Shown: one piece after another, positions 50,302 to 59,816 of the stretch | How positions within the stretch are numbered: position 1 is the stretch's first letter | How the letters are laid out: every line of letters begins with the position of its first letter | NCBI GenBank assembly: GCA_031262745.1 | Contig: JAISHE010000012.1 | Coordinates: 38,706 to 102,705 of the forward strand | Direction: 5' to 3' | Source: Culturomica sp. | GTDB lineage: Bacteria > Bacteroidota > Bacteroidia > Bacteroidales > Marinifilaceae | DNA: 64,000 nucleotides | Made by a program: the position numbers and the translations under genes | Notes under the pieces: model-generated | Told to the model about the DNA's origin: nothing | Database searches by the model: none | The model's input: the letters and a program-made list of their open reading frames with translations, nothing else

Positions 50302-53300
50302 ATGAAGCCTTCATTTTTCATTGATAGACCGATTTTTTCATCGGTAATTTCTATTCTGATAGTTTTGATAGGTGTGATTGCAATGTATATGTTGCCGGTG
50401 GATCAATATCCGCAGATAACTCCGCCTGTTGTAAAAGTTTCGGCTTCATATCCGGGCGCAAGTGCCATGACTGTTGCCCAAGCTGTGGCAACTCCCATAG
50501 AGCAGGAACTTAACGGAACGCCGGGGATGTTATACATGGAGTCGAATTCTTCTAACACCGGCGGACTTTCCGTGAATATAACTTTTGACATTTCTACCGA
50601 TCCGGCTTTGGCTGCCGTTGAGGTACAAAATAGAGTGAAACTTGCAGAATCACGCTTGCCGGCAGAAGTGGTGCAAAACGGTGTGTCCGTTGAACAGCAA
50701 TCACTCAGTCAGTTGATGACCATCTGTCTGAAATCTTCCGTTGAACGTTTTGATGAGGTTTATTTGAGCAATTACGCAACTATCAATGTTTTGGATATAC
50801 TTCGTCGTTTGCCGGGTGTGGGACGTGTTTCAAACATCGGTAGTCGCTACTACGGTATGGATATTTGGGTAATGCCCGACCGTATGGCTAATTTCGGCTT
50901 GACGGTGAAGGATATACAAGATGCTTTAAAGGATCAAAACCGTGAATCGGCAGCCGGAGTTTTAGGTCAGCAACCTATGACGGGCATTGATATAACGATC
51001 CCGATTGCAACTAAGGGACGACTTTCTACGGTTCAGGAATTTGAAGAGATAGTTGTGAAAGTAAAGTCCGACGGCTCGATTATTCGACTGAAAGATGTGG
51101 CAAGAGTTGCGCTCGAAGCATCTTCTTATTCTACGGAAAGCGGTATCAACGGTGAAAATGCGGCAGTGTTGGGCATCTATATGTTGCCCGGTGCGAACGC
51201 TTTGGAGGTGGCAACTAATGTGAAAACGGCTATGGAAGAAATCAGCCGCAATATGCCGGAAGGAATTTTCTATGAGGTACCTTTTGATATAACCACTTAT
51301 ATTTCCGAATCGGTTCACGAGGTGTATAAAACGCTTTTTGAAGCTTTGTTTCTCGTGATACTTGTGGTGTTTCTTTCACTTCAAAATTGGCGGGCATCGG
51401 TTGTACCGCTCGTAGCGGTTCCCATTTCGCTTATAGGTACTTTCGGAGCGATGTATGTGCTTGGTTTTTCTTTGAACATGCTAACGCTGTTGGGGCTTGT
51501 GCTCGCAATCGGTATAGTTGTGGACGATGCTATTGTTGTGGTGGAAGCTGTGGAAAATTATATGGAAAAGGACAGACTTTCGCCTCGTGAGGCAACGAAA
51601 AAAGCAATGAACGGTTTGAGCGGTGCTTTGATAGCAACTTCTTTGGTGCTGGTGGCTGTTTTTGTTCCCGTTAGTTTTCTCGGTGGTATCACCGGCATGC
51701 TTTATCGGCAGTTTGCAATCACAATAGCGGTGTCGGTACTGATTTCTACCGTTGTGGCACTCACTTTAAGTCCTGCCATGTGTGCCGTTATTTTGCGACC
51801 GTCAAAAAGTGAAAATAAAAAAGTATGGCTATTTCGTAAAATAAACGAATGGCTGAATGTAGGCAACACAAAATATCTCAAAATAATAGAATTAGCTGTT
51901 GTAAGGCATAAAAGAGTGCTTGCCGGTTTTGGGATTTTATTGATAGCAATTTTCGTTATGAACAAAATTGTGCCGAGCAGTTTCCTACCCGAAGAAGATC
52001 AAGGTTATTTCAGCGTGGAACTTGAATTGCCGGAAGGTGCAACTCTCGACCGCACGAGAGTCGTTGCCGACAGAGCAATTGCATATCTTACGAAGCATAA
52101 AGCCGTTGAATATGTTCTAAACGTTACGGGAAGCAGCAATCGCGTAGGCACCAATCAAGCCCGTGCTTTGCTTACCGTTATACTCAAACCTTGGGATGAG
52201 CGTGGAATGAAGATTCAAAAAGTTATGGATGATGTGAAAAAAGAGTTCTACAACTATCCGGAAGCCAAAGTTTATCTTTCCACGCCTCCGGTGGTGCCGG
52301 GTCTCGGCTCGTCGGGAGGTTTTGAAATGCAAGTGGAAGCACGCGGAGATGCAAGCTATGCACAATTGTTTAAATCAGTGGATACTTTGTTTTATCATGC
52401 TTCTCGTGATAAAAAATTGTCGGGAATGTCGTCTTCTTTGCAGTCGGAAATTCCGCAATTATATTTCGATGTGGATAGAGACAAAGCCAAATTGCTGGGC
52501 ATACCGCTTGCCGATATTTATTCCACAATGAAAGCCTACACCGGTTCTGTATATGTGAATGATTTTAATATGTTTAATCGTATTTATAGGGTGTACATAC
52601 AGGCAGATGCACCGTTTAGAGCACGCCCCGACAATCTTAATTTCTACTTTGTGAGATCATCTTCCGGAGAAATGATTAACCTGACGGCTTTGGGGAATGC
52701 CGAGTATAGCACTGGTCCGGGGAATATACGTCGTTTTAATATGTTTAACACGGCTGTTGTAAGAGGTAATGCGGCTTCCGGTTACAGTTCGGGAGAGGCA
52801 ATGGATAGAATCGAAGAATTGGCTACCGAACTTTTACCTGAAAATATAGGCATAGAGTGGAGCGGACTTTCCTATCAGGAAAAAAACGCAGAAGGGCAAT
52901 TGGGAATAGTATTGTTGCTCGTTTTATCGTTTGTGTTTTTATTTCTCGCTGCTTTGTATGAAAGTTGGTTGATACCGGCTGCGGTGCTGCTTTCGTTGCC
53001 TGTTGCTGCTTTGGGTGCCTATTTGGGTATCGGAGTGTTCGGACTTGAAAATGATGTTTATTTTCAAATAGGCTTGGTAACTTTGGTGGGTTTGGCGGCA
53101 AAGAATGCAATATTAATTGTGGAATTTGCAAAAGTTGACATGGAAAACGGAGCAAGTGCATTGGATGCGGCTTTAAATGCAGCGAGACAACGTTTCCGAC
53201 CGATATTGATGACGTCTTTGGCTTTTATTCTCGGCTTATTACCGTTGGTGTTGGCAGCAGGACCGGGTTCGGCAAGTAGGCATTCGCTCGGTACGGGAGT

Positions 53301-53430
53301 TTTCTTCGGAATGTTGGCTGCCGTAACGGCAGGAATTGTTATGGTTCCGTTCTTCTTTGTGATAATCAATAAAGCAAAGCAAAAATTTTCGGATAAGCTA
53401 AGAGATTTACTACATAAATACGAACTCTAA
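50302..53430 (+). CDS. AcrB-type RND multidrug efflux permease
   Basis: The 1042-residue protein is an HAE1-type RND pump: FIDRPIFSSVISILIVL, DQYPQITPPVVKVSASYPGA, TM4 motif IVVDDAIVVVEAVENY with Asp408-Asp409 and TM10 GLAAKNAILIVEF with the proton-relay Lys. All three AcrB relay residues are present, unlike the pumps of the first export operon. It exports hydrophobic compounds using the proton gradient. Coupled by overlapping stop/start (TAATG) to the OMF gene. Confidence 0.96.
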   Translation: MKPSFFIDRPIFSSVISILIVLIGVIAMYMLPVDQYPQITPPVVKVSASYPGASAMTVAQAVATPIEQELNGTPGMLYMESNSSNTGGLSVNITFDISTDPALAAVEVQNRVKLAESRLPAEVVQNGVSVEQQSLSQLMTICLKSSVERFDEVYLSNYATINVLDILRRLPGVGRVSNIGSRYYGMDIWVMPDRMANFGLTVKDIQDALKDQNRESAAGVLGQQPMTGIDITIPIATKGRLSTVQEFEEIVVKVKSDGSIIRLKDVARVALEASSYSTESGINGENAAVLGIYMLPGANALEVATNVKTAMEEISRNMPEGIFYEVPFDITTYISESVHEVYKTLFEALFLVILVVFLSLQNWRASVVPLVAVPISLIGTFGAMYVLGFSLNMLTLLGLVLAIGIVVDDAIVVVEAVENYMEKDRLSPREATKKAMNGLSGALIATSLVLVAVFVPVSFLGGITGMLYRQFAITIAVSVLISTVVALTLSPAMCAVILRPSKSENKKVWLFRKINEWLNVGNTKYLKIIELAVVRHKRVLAGFGILLIAIFVMNKIVPSSFLPEEDQGYFSVELELPEGATLDRTRVVADRAIAYLTKHKAVEYVLNVTGSSNRVGTNQARALLTVILKPWDERGMKIQKVMDDVKKEFYNYPEAKVYLSTPPVVPGLGSSGGFEMQVEARGDASYAQLFKSVDTLFYHASRDKKLSGMSSSLQSEIPQLYFDVDRDKAKLLGIPLADIYSTMKAYTGSVYVNDFNMFNRIYRVYIQADAPFRARPDNLNFYFVRSSSGEMINLTALGNAEYSTGPGNIRRFNMFNTAVVRGNAASGYSSGEAMDRIEELATELLPENIGIEWSGLSYQEKNAEGQLGIVLLLVLSFVFLFLAALYESWLIPAAVLLSLPVAALGAYLGIGVFGLENDVYFQIGLVTLVGLAAKNAILIVEFAKVDMENGASALDAALNAARQRFRPILMTSLAFILGLLPLVLAAGPGSASRHSLGTGVFFGMLAAVTAGIVMVPFFFVIINKAKQKFSDKLRDLLHKYEL

Positions 53431-54785
53431 TGAAAGCGAACTCAATCATATATGTTCTAATATTAAGCTTTGCTTTTGTTTCATGCAAGGTGGGTAGTAA
53501 ATACGGCAAGCATGAAATGAATTTACCTGCTTCGCTTGACACTGCTTCGCAACAAGGTTTGATTTCGATAGGAGAATTGCAATGGAAAGATGTTTTTCGC
53601 GATAGTGTGTTGCAACTGATGATTTCCGAATCACTCACGTTGAATAAGGATATGTTGATAGCTGTAGCTAAGGTTAAAGAAGCAAAAGCTATGCAACGCA
53701 CAACGAGAGCCGACATTTTTCCGAGTGTGGGAGCAAAACTTGCCGGTGAAAGGGAGTATGCCGTCTCAGGAAGTAACACTTTTGAAGCGAAAGCATTGTT
53801 GTCGTGGGAAGTGGATTTATGGGGCAAATTGCGTTGGGCGGATCAGGCTGCGCTTGCAGCTTACATGCAAACAGTTGAGGGAGTTAATGCCTTACGTCTC
53901 ACGCTTATTGCAGACGTTGTTTCCGCTTATTTTGAATTGATTGCTTTGGACGGAGAGTTGAGCATTGTAAAACAGACTCTTGAAGCACAGCGTAAAAGCA
54001 TGGAGTTGGTGAGACTGCGTTTTGAGGGAGGTATCACGTCTGAAACCGTTCTACGACAATCGCAGGTGGAGCTTGCTAAAACCGAAAATCTTCTACCTAC
54101 TTTGGAACGTTCAATTCGCTTGAAAGAGAATGAACTTAGTTTACTAATAGGGAAATATCCCCACAAGATTGTGAGAAATGCGGATATTCGTTTTCAAACT
54201 TCTTTGGATACTTTGCCTGTGGGCTTACCTTCGGAACTATTGGAAAGGCGTCCCGATATTCGTCAGGCGGATTATCAACTTCGTGAAGCTAATGCCGAAA
54301 TAGGTGTTGCCTACGCTTCTATGTTTCCAAGCATTAGTCTCACGGGTCAATACGGTTTTGAAAGCTCCGAACTCTCGGATTTACTTTCCGGCAATTACTT
54401 CGATATAGCCGGTCAACTATTGGCACCGATTTTCAATGCCGGTAAAAATCGTGCGCGTTTACGTGCTAAAAAAGCTGTTTTTGAACAAAAAGTTTACGCC
54501 TACGAAAAGACCGTATTGACGGCGTTTAAGGAAGTTAACGATGCTTTACTTTCCCTACGAAAGACAAAGGAAATCAAAAAGTCTTATTTCGATTTGCAAT
54601 CTTCCGCAAGTGTCTATTTGGAGTTGGCTAAATTACAATATATCAACGGAGTAATTGATTATCTTGATGTGCTTGATGCGCAGCGTGTTTATTTTGACGC
54701 TCGCACCGGTTATAATAATGCTGCTCGCGATGAACTTTTAGACCTTGTCATGCTCTACAAATCACTTGGCGGAGGTTGGAAATGA
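53430..54785 (+). CDS. OprM/NodT-type outer-membrane efflux lipoprotein
   Basis: The 451-residue outer-membrane factor has a lipobox (AFVSCKVGSK), VDLWGKLRWADQAALAAY, LIALDGELSIVKQTLEAQR, VGLPSELLERRPDIRQADYQLREANAEIGVAYASMFPSI and the C-terminal LAKLQYINGVIDYLDVLDAQR, all of the NodT/OprM family. It completes the tripartite pump and overlaps the RND stop by one base. Confidence 0.94.
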   Translation: MKANSIIYVLILSFAFVSCKVGSKYGKHEMNLPASLDTASQQGLISIGELQWKDVFRDSVLQLMISESLTLNKDMLIAVAKVKEAKAMQRTTRADIFPSVGAKLAGEREYAVSGSNTFEAKALLSWEVDLWGKLRWADQAALAAYMQTVEGVNALRLTLIADVVSAYFELIALDGELSIVKQTLEAQRKSMELVRLRFEGGITSETVLRQSQVELAKTENLLPTLERSIRLKENELSLLIGKYPHKIVRNADIRFQTSLDTLPVGLPSELLERRPDIRQADYQLREANAEIGVAYASMFPSISLTGQYGFESSELSDLLSGNYFDIAGQLLAPIFNAGKNRARLRAKKAVFEQKVYAYEKTVLTAFKEVNDALLSLRKTKEIKKSYFDLQSSASVYLELAKLQYINGVIDYLDVLDAQRVYFDARTGYNNAARDELLDLVMLYKSLGGGWK

Positions 54786-54856
54786 AATAAAATTATATTA
54801 TTGAAACCTTTTAAGTCGGAATATAGTAAAAAGTAGAAATTTAATAAAATAAAATC

Positions 54857-55132
54857 ATGGAACACAATGTAATACACGTAGCATCAAAGAATGCTTTTGT
54901 TATCGAAGAAAACGGTCATCAGGCTTATGTTTTATACAAAATCTTCGGAGACGTAATGGATATTCAGCACACAATTGTGCCGGAAGAATTACAAAACAGC
55001 GGAGTCGGTTCGGCTTTGGTGAAAGCAGCTTTGGAATTTAGTGAAAAATCAGGTTTGAAAGTGGAGCCTTCTTGTCCTTTTGCTCGTGCCTACATGGCAA
55101 GACATAAAGAGTATCAGCATTTGATGGCTTAA
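54857..55132 (+). CDS. small GNAT-like acetyltransferase (NATD1 type)
   Basis: The 91-residue protein has the short GNAT fold of the NATD1/YjdJ group: VIEENGHQAYVLYKIF, the beta-bulge-helix QHTIVPEELQNSGVGSALVKAALEFS with the acetyl-CoA-binding QNSGVGS and CPFARAYMARHKEY at the end. Its substrate is not known. It is monocistronic and ends in a bidirectional terminator. Confidence 0.9.
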   Translation: MEHNVIHVASKNAFVIEENGHQAYVLYKIFGDVMDIQHTIVPEELQNSGVGSALVKAALEFSEKSGLKVEPSCPFARAYMARHKEYQHLMA

Positions 55133-55141
55133 TCCAAAAAT

Positions 55142-55182
55142 AAAACCGGTAGTTACCATAACAGCTACCGGTTTTGTTTTTT
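55142..55182. terminator. bidirectional terminator between acetyltransferase and TPR genes
   Basis: AAAACCGGTAG (55142-55152) pairs perfectly with CTACCGGTTTT (55165-55175). T-rich tails lie on both sides, between two convergent genes. Confidence 0.92.
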
Positions 55183-55197
55183 AATACACTACCTTAA

Positions 55198-56154
55198 TTA
55201 AATAGGTGAATTTTTGTATAAACTTGCATAGTTGTTAGGGGTGCTGCTATACTCGTCGGCAAATTCTTCAATTTCACGACTTTTTGCAAAATCCGTTTGC
55301 GCACCTTCAATATCGCCCATATTCTCCTTAACTTCTCCTCGCATAGCCCAAATAATGTAGGATTCGGGATTGGTGTCTAAAGCTTCTGTGAGAAATTCTA
55401 CGGCTTCCTGCGCTTTGCCGTTTTCCATTAAAGCACGTCCTTTTTCGGCATAAGCCTGTTCATTAAAAGGATTTATTTCAATCACGCGGTCATAATCAAT
55501 CAATGCTTCTTTTATTTTGTCCTTAGCTTTGTGGATTTTTGCACGCAGCAACATCGCATTTTCATTTTCGGGAGATATTTTTAGAATCTTGGTTATATCT
55601 GCCGACACGCGGTTATGGTGTTCTTTGCGTTCAAAGTTTATTTCGGATCTCATCAGATAAGCATTGATACATTCGGGAGCAATTTCAATGACATTTGTAA
55701 GATGCACGACAGCTTCTTCCGTTTGATTCAGATCTCTGTAAGCCTGTGCAAGCATCAAATAACTTTTGGTCGTTTCCGGTTCCAATGCGATAGCGTTTTT
55801 ACAGTCAGCGATGGTTTCTTCATATTCTTTAAGTTGCAGGAAAAGTTCTGCACGATTGATATAGTTTAAAGCATTGTCAGGCTCCATACCGATTAGTTTG
55901 GAGTAGATACTTATTGCATCTTCTTTGAAATCCTCCGATTTGTAGGCAAGAGCAAGATAATTCAGCACTTCGCTGTCCTCCCTTATGTGTAAAGCCCTTT
56001 CAAAACACAGTACAGCATATTTTATTTTACCCATTTTCAGAGCTTTGATACCGTCGTATTTAAAGATGTCAAAGTTTTTTTTCAGATTTTTCTCGTTGAT
56101 TATTTCTTCTGTTTTGTCTTTTTTACTAAAAAGAGAGGTGAAAAAATTTGCCAT
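55198..56154 (-). CDS. tetratricopeptide-repeat protein
   Basis: The 318-residue protein is made of about seven TPR units (AVLCFERALHIREDSEVLNYLALAYKS; ALNYINRAELFLQLKEYEETIADCKNAIALEP; EAVVHLTNVIEIAPECINAYLMRSE; AYAEKGRALMENGKAQEAVEFLTEALDTNP). TPRs mediate protein-protein contact. It has no signal peptide; a short N-terminal hydrophobic stretch (FFTSLFSKK) is weak. Partner unknown. Converges with the acetyltransferase gene. Confidence 0.88.
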   Translation of the reverse strand: MANFFTSLFSKKDKTEEIINEKNLKKNFDIFKYDGIKALKMGKIKYAVLCFERALHIREDSEVLNYLALAYKSEDFKEDAISIYSKLIGMEPDNALNYINRAELFLQLKEYEETIADCKNAIALEPETTKSYLMLAQAYRDLNQTEEAVVHLTNVIEIAPECINAYLMRSEINFERKEHHNRVSADITKILKISPENENAMLLRAKIHKAKDKIKEALIDYDRVIEINPFNEQAYAEKGRALMENGKAQEAVEFLTEALDTNPESYIIWAMRGEVKENMGDIEGAQTDFAKSREIEEFADEYSSTPNNYASLYKNSPI

Positions 56155-56241
56155 TATTACTCGTTTTTTATAGAGGTCTTATTTTTTTTGCGAAAATAGT
56201 AAAAATATTTATCTTTACGCCTCAATGAGTTTATTAATAAT

Positions 56242-58344
56242 ATGAATATAGATATGAAGAAAACGTTTGTTATGATTGCTTTGGCTGTTAGTATGGGAGC
56301 CTGTTGCTGTGATGAAAAAGTTGAAAATCCGTTTTTCACCGACTACACAACTCCTTTTGGAGTACCACCCTTTGAAGAGATTAAGTTAAAACACTATATG
56401 CCCGCCTTTGAACGGGGTATGGAAGAGCAAAATAAGGAGATTGAGGCTATTGTTTCAAATAAGTCTGCTGATTTTGAAAATACGATAGTGGCACTTGATC
56501 AATCCGGAAAGTTATTAAGGAAAGTAAGTTCTGTTCTTTATGGACAAAACTCCGCTAATACTTCCGATTCGATGCAGATGATAGTTAAGGAATTATCTCC
56601 TAAACTTTCAAAACACGATGATGATATTTATCTGAATGAGGCACTTTTTGCAAAAGTGAAGGAAGTATATGAAAAGAAAGATAAACTGAATTTGGATAAA
56701 GAACAGTCTAAACTTCTCGAAGAAACCTATAAAGATTTTGTGAGAAGCGGTGCTAATTTGGCTGCCGAAAAACAAACTCGTTTGAGAGAATTAAACAGTA
56801 GACTCTCTCTTTTGCAACTCACTTTCGGTCAAAACATGTTGAAGGAAACCAATGCCTTTAAATTGGTTGTTGACAAAGCCGAAGATTTGTCGGGACTTTC
56901 CGAAGCGCAGATTGCAACGGCAGCCGAAACTGCCAAAGCTGCCGGAATGGAAGGTAAATGGGTGTTCACGTTGCATAATCCGAGCATAATGCCGTTTTTG
57001 CAATATTCCGACAAACGTGATTTGAGAGAAAAAATATTTAATGCTTATATAAATAGAGGTAACAACAATAACGAGAATGACAATAAAGCTGTTGTTAAGG
57101 AGTTGGTTACTCTGCGTTTGGAAAAGGCGAAACTCATGGGATATGAAGATTATGCCGCATTTGTTTTGGAAGAACGCATGGCAAAGAATGCCGATAATGT
57201 TTATAAACTTCTATACGACGTGTGGACGCCTGCATTAGTGCAAACAAAGAAGGAACTTGCCGAGATGACGAAATTGATGCCCAAAGCGGAAGGTACATTA
57301 AAAGGTTGGGATTGGAGTTATTACAGTGATAAGGTGAAAGGTAGCAAGTTTAATTTTGATGAAAACGAATTGCGTCCTTATTTGAAGTTGGAAAATGTGC
57401 GTGAAGGGATGTTTTATGTTGCCAACAAATTGTATGGCATAACGTTCACTCAACTTTCAAATATTCCTCTGCCTCATCCCGAAGCAACGGCTTTTGAGTG
57501 CAAGGATAAAGACGGCACTCATCTCGGAGTGCTCTACTTTGACTTCTTCCCGAGAGAAAGCAAGAGAGGCGGTGCATGGTGCGGCACTTATCGTTCACAA
57601 ACTTACAAAGACGGAGTGCGCTTGGCACCGGTGGTAACCATAGTTTGTAATTTCACTAAGCCTTCCGGTGATAAACCGGCACTTTTGAATGCCGACGAAG
57701 CAGAAACCATGTTTCATGAATTCGGTCATGCTTTGCACAATTTATTTAAGGATGTTCATTACTACGGTGTTTCCGGTGTTCCGCGTGATTTTGTGGAACT
57801 ACCTTCGCAGATTATGGAGCATTGGGTGTTCCAACCGGAAGTATTGAAAGTGTATGCCAAACATTATCAGACCGGCGAGGTTATACCTGCCGAACTACTC
57901 AAAAAATTGGATGCAAGTTCTAAATTCGGTCAAGGTTTTGCCACTTCGGAATATGTGGAAGCTTCCGTATTGGATATGGATTTACATGTGTTGAAGTCAA
58001 TACCTGCAGATTTTAATGTATTGACTTTTGAAAACGATGTGATGAAGAAAATGGGAGCATTGAGCCAGATACCGCCTCGCTACCGTTCAACGTATTTCAA
58101 CCACACAATGGGTGGAGGCTACACAGCCGGTTACTACAGTTATTTGTGGTCGGAAGTTCTTGATTGCGATGCTTTTGAGGCTTTTGTCGAAACAGGTAAT
58201 ATTTTTGATCCCGCCACAGCCGATAAATTCCGTAAGTATATTCTAACTCCGGGAGGTATTGATGATGCCGAAACGATGTATGTTAACTTCCGTGGCAAGG
58301 AAGCCGGTATCGATCCGCTGTTAAAGAACAGGGGATTGAAGTAA
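56242..58344 (+). CDS. dcp: M3-family peptidyl-dipeptidase Dcp (lipoprotein)
   Basis: The 700-residue protein is a zinc oligopeptidase of the M3 family, with the HExxH motif in MFHEFGHALHNLF (about residues 492-496), the downstream glutamate in FVELPSQIMEHW and RYRSTYFNHTMGGGYTAGYYSYLW. It removes dipeptides from peptide C-termini. A lipobox (AVSMGACCC) places it on the envelope. The ATG at 56254 (MKKTFVMIALA) is an equally good start that gives a classic signal peptide. A terminator follows. Confidence 0.93.
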   Translation: MNIDMKKTFVMIALAVSMGACCCDEKVENPFFTDYTTPFGVPPFEEIKLKHYMPAFERGMEEQNKEIEAIVSNKSADFENTIVALDQSGKLLRKVSSVLYGQNSANTSDSMQMIVKELSPKLSKHDDDIYLNEALFAKVKEVYEKKDKLNLDKEQSKLLEETYKDFVRSGANLAAEKQTRLRELNSRLSLLQLTFGQNMLKETNAFKLVVDKAEDLSGLSEAQIATAAETAKAAGMEGKWVFTLHNPSIMPFLQYSDKRDLREKIFNAYINRGNNNNENDNKAVVKELVTLRLEKAKLMGYEDYAAFVLEERMAKNADNVYKLLYDVWTPALVQTKKELAEMTKLMPKAEGTLKGWDWSYYSDKVKGSKFNFDENELRPYLKLENVREGMFYVANKLYGITFTQLSNIPLPHPEATAFECKDKDGTHLGVLYFDFFPRESKRGGAWCGTYRSQTYKDGVRLAPVVTIVCNFTKPSGDKPALLNADEAETMFHEFGHALHNLFKDVHYYGVSGVPRDFVELPSQIMEHWVFQPEVLKVYAKHYQTGEVIPAELLKKLDASSKFGQGFATSEYVEASVLDMDLHVLKSIPADFNVLTFENDVMKKMGALSQIPPRYRSTYFNHTMGGGYTAGYYSYLWSEVLDCDAFEAFVETGNIFDPATADKFRKYILTPGGIDDAETMYVNFRGKEAGIDPLLKNRGLK

Positions 58345-58380
58345 AATACTAAAATTGAGATATTAGTGTTAGTAAATATT

Positions 58381-58429
58381 AGCCGCCCCGTCCCCTAAGA
58401 TATTATTTGAAGGAGACGGGGCTATTTTT
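58381..58429 (+). terminator. terminator after dcp
   Basis: CCCCGTC (58386-58392) pairs with GACGGGG (58415-58421), extended by AGC/GCT, and is followed by TTTTT. It overlaps the extra 5' codons of the next ORF in the track, which shows that the real start of that gene is later. Confidence 0.85.
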
Positions 58430-58448
58430 AACCATAAAATTTAAAGCT

Positions 58449-59315
58449 ATGAAATTTGTTGATCCTTCGGAACTGATTGTTAACAATGACGGTAGTATAT
58501 TTCATCTTCATTTATTGCCGGAAGAATTGGCTGACACGGTAATTTTAGTCGGTGATCCCAACAGAGTTGCCACAGTTGCAGCCTATTTTGATAAAATCGA
58601 GATACAAAAGAATAATAGAGAATTTTTCACTTGCACCGGTATCTACAAGGGAAAGAGGATGACGGTGCTTTCCACCGGCATAGGCACAGATAATATCGAC
58701 ATCGTTTTGACGGAGTTAGATGCTTTGGCAAATATTGATTTGAAGAAGCGCATGCCGAAAGAGGGACACCGTAAGTTGCGCATTGTCAGGCTGGGCACCA
58801 GCGGTTCCGTCCAACCGGATATTGAGTTGGGCGTTATGGTGAGTGCTCATATAAGCGTTGGTTTTGACGGTTTGTTAAGTTTTTATGCCGGACGTAATGA
58901 AGTGTCGTTAAAGGATTATGAGGAGGCTTTCGTTAGACATACCAACTATAATCCGCTTTGTGCACGACCTTATTTTGTGGAAAATTCACGTGAATTGATA
59001 GAGCTTTTTGCCGATGCAACGCTTGAAGGTATAACAATTTCCACTCCGGGGTTCTATGGTCCTCAGGGGCGTTCTTTGCGTCTTCCTCTCGCAGATCCTC
59101 AACTTAATGACAAGATTGAAACCTTTCGTCATAACGGTAAACGCTTAACAAATTTTGAAATGGAAAGTTCTGCGGTTGCCGGATTATCCCGATTGTTGGG
59201 ACATGATTCGTTGACAATATGCACAATCATAGATAATAGATTTATGAAGTCAATGAATGTGGATTATAAAAAGTCTATTGCCATGATGATCGAAATGGCA
59301 TTGGAAAAGTTGTAG
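58449..59315 (+). CDS. nucleoside phosphorylase (uridine phosphorylase type)
   Basis: The 288-residue protein belongs to the PNP/UDP phosphorylase family: VILVGDPNRVATVAAYF, STGIGTDNIDIVLTEL, RLGTSGSVQPDI and the nucleoside-binding FEMESSAVAGLSRLLGHDS. It cleaves nucleosides with phosphate for salvage. Whether uridine or purine nucleosides are used cannot be decided. The ORF track starts at a TTG inside the terminator; the ATG at 58449 is preferred. The TAG stop (59313-59315) lies within the first bases of a GTAGGGGC repeat. Confidence 0.88.
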   Translation: MKFVDPSELIVNNDGSIFHLHLLPEELADTVILVGDPNRVATVAAYFDKIEIQKNNREFFTCTGIYKGKRMTVLSTGIGTDNIDIVLTELDALANIDLKKRMPKEGHRKLRIVRLGTSGSVQPDIELGVMVSAHISVGFDGLLSFYAGRNEVSLKDYEEAFVRHTNYNPLCARPYFVENSRELIELFADATLEGITISTPGFYGPQGRSLRLPLADPQLNDKIETFRHNGKRLTNFEMESSAVAGLSRLLGHDSLTICTIIDNRFMKSMNVDYKKSIAMMIEMALEKL

Positions 59316-59512
59316 GGGCGTATGGCATACGCCCGAAAAATCAACAATGGATTGAAATACCCCAACAATGTCGCTAACCCTCGTAGGGGCAACCCTTGTG
59401 GTTGCCCTATTGTTATTTGGGACAACCATATCATTTTGGGCAACCACAAGGGTTGCCCCTACGATTGACAATGGGTTTAAACCCATTGTTATTGTATGCC
59501 ATACGCCCGTAC
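59312..59512. repeat. nested inverted-repeat element (GTAGGGGC family)
   Basis: Three nested arm pairs are visible: outer GGGCGTATGGCATAC (59316-59330) with GTATGCCATACGCCC (59494-59508), middle AACAATGG (59343-59350) with CCATTGTT (59483-59490), and inner 26-bp perfect arms starting CGTAGGGGCAACC (59382-59407 with 59438-59463). No transposase gene or coding frame is supported; a plus-strand ORF in the track is a by-product of the repeat. Confidence 0.9.
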
Positions 59513-59567
59513 ATTACAGGCGTTGCGGGTATTATATTGTGGGGCGTGAAAATTTTTCTAACATTAT

Positions 59568-59601
59568 TTTGCGGATATTAAAAATTATTTTTTTACATTT
59601 G
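59568..59601 (+). promoter_or_regulatory. candidate promoter of the FGE-sulfatase/FISUMP gene
   Basis: TTTG (59568-59571), 22-base spacer, TACATTTG (59594-59601). The spacing is slightly long. It would give a leader of about 170-210 bases; nothing else in 59513-59771 is supported. Confidence 0.5.
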
Positions 59602-59816
59602 CATCGCAATAGTTTCCTTGCAAAAACCATGGTTAATTTCGCCTCTTTTTTTCCCTTTTTCGGTCTCTTCCGTTTTCATTTTGGTATGATGTAATTGTTT
59701 AAAAATATTGCAGTTAGCCTCTTTTTGCAAACAACCCTATTTCATTGATTTTCATCGATTTTTGGGGCTAAAAAACCCATGGATTTCGAAATTTTTTAAT
59801 TTGTGGCTGTATCCTG

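Noticed and set aside
58407-58448. Upstream TTG start of the nucleoside phosphorylase
   Set aside because: It lies inside a transcription terminator.
59312-59512. Insertion sequence with transposase
   Set aside because: No transposase frame or target duplication is visible; only palindromic repeats are present.
59368-59694. 108-aa ORF
   Set aside because: Most of it is translation of an inverted repeat (LVGATLVVALLL and reverse).
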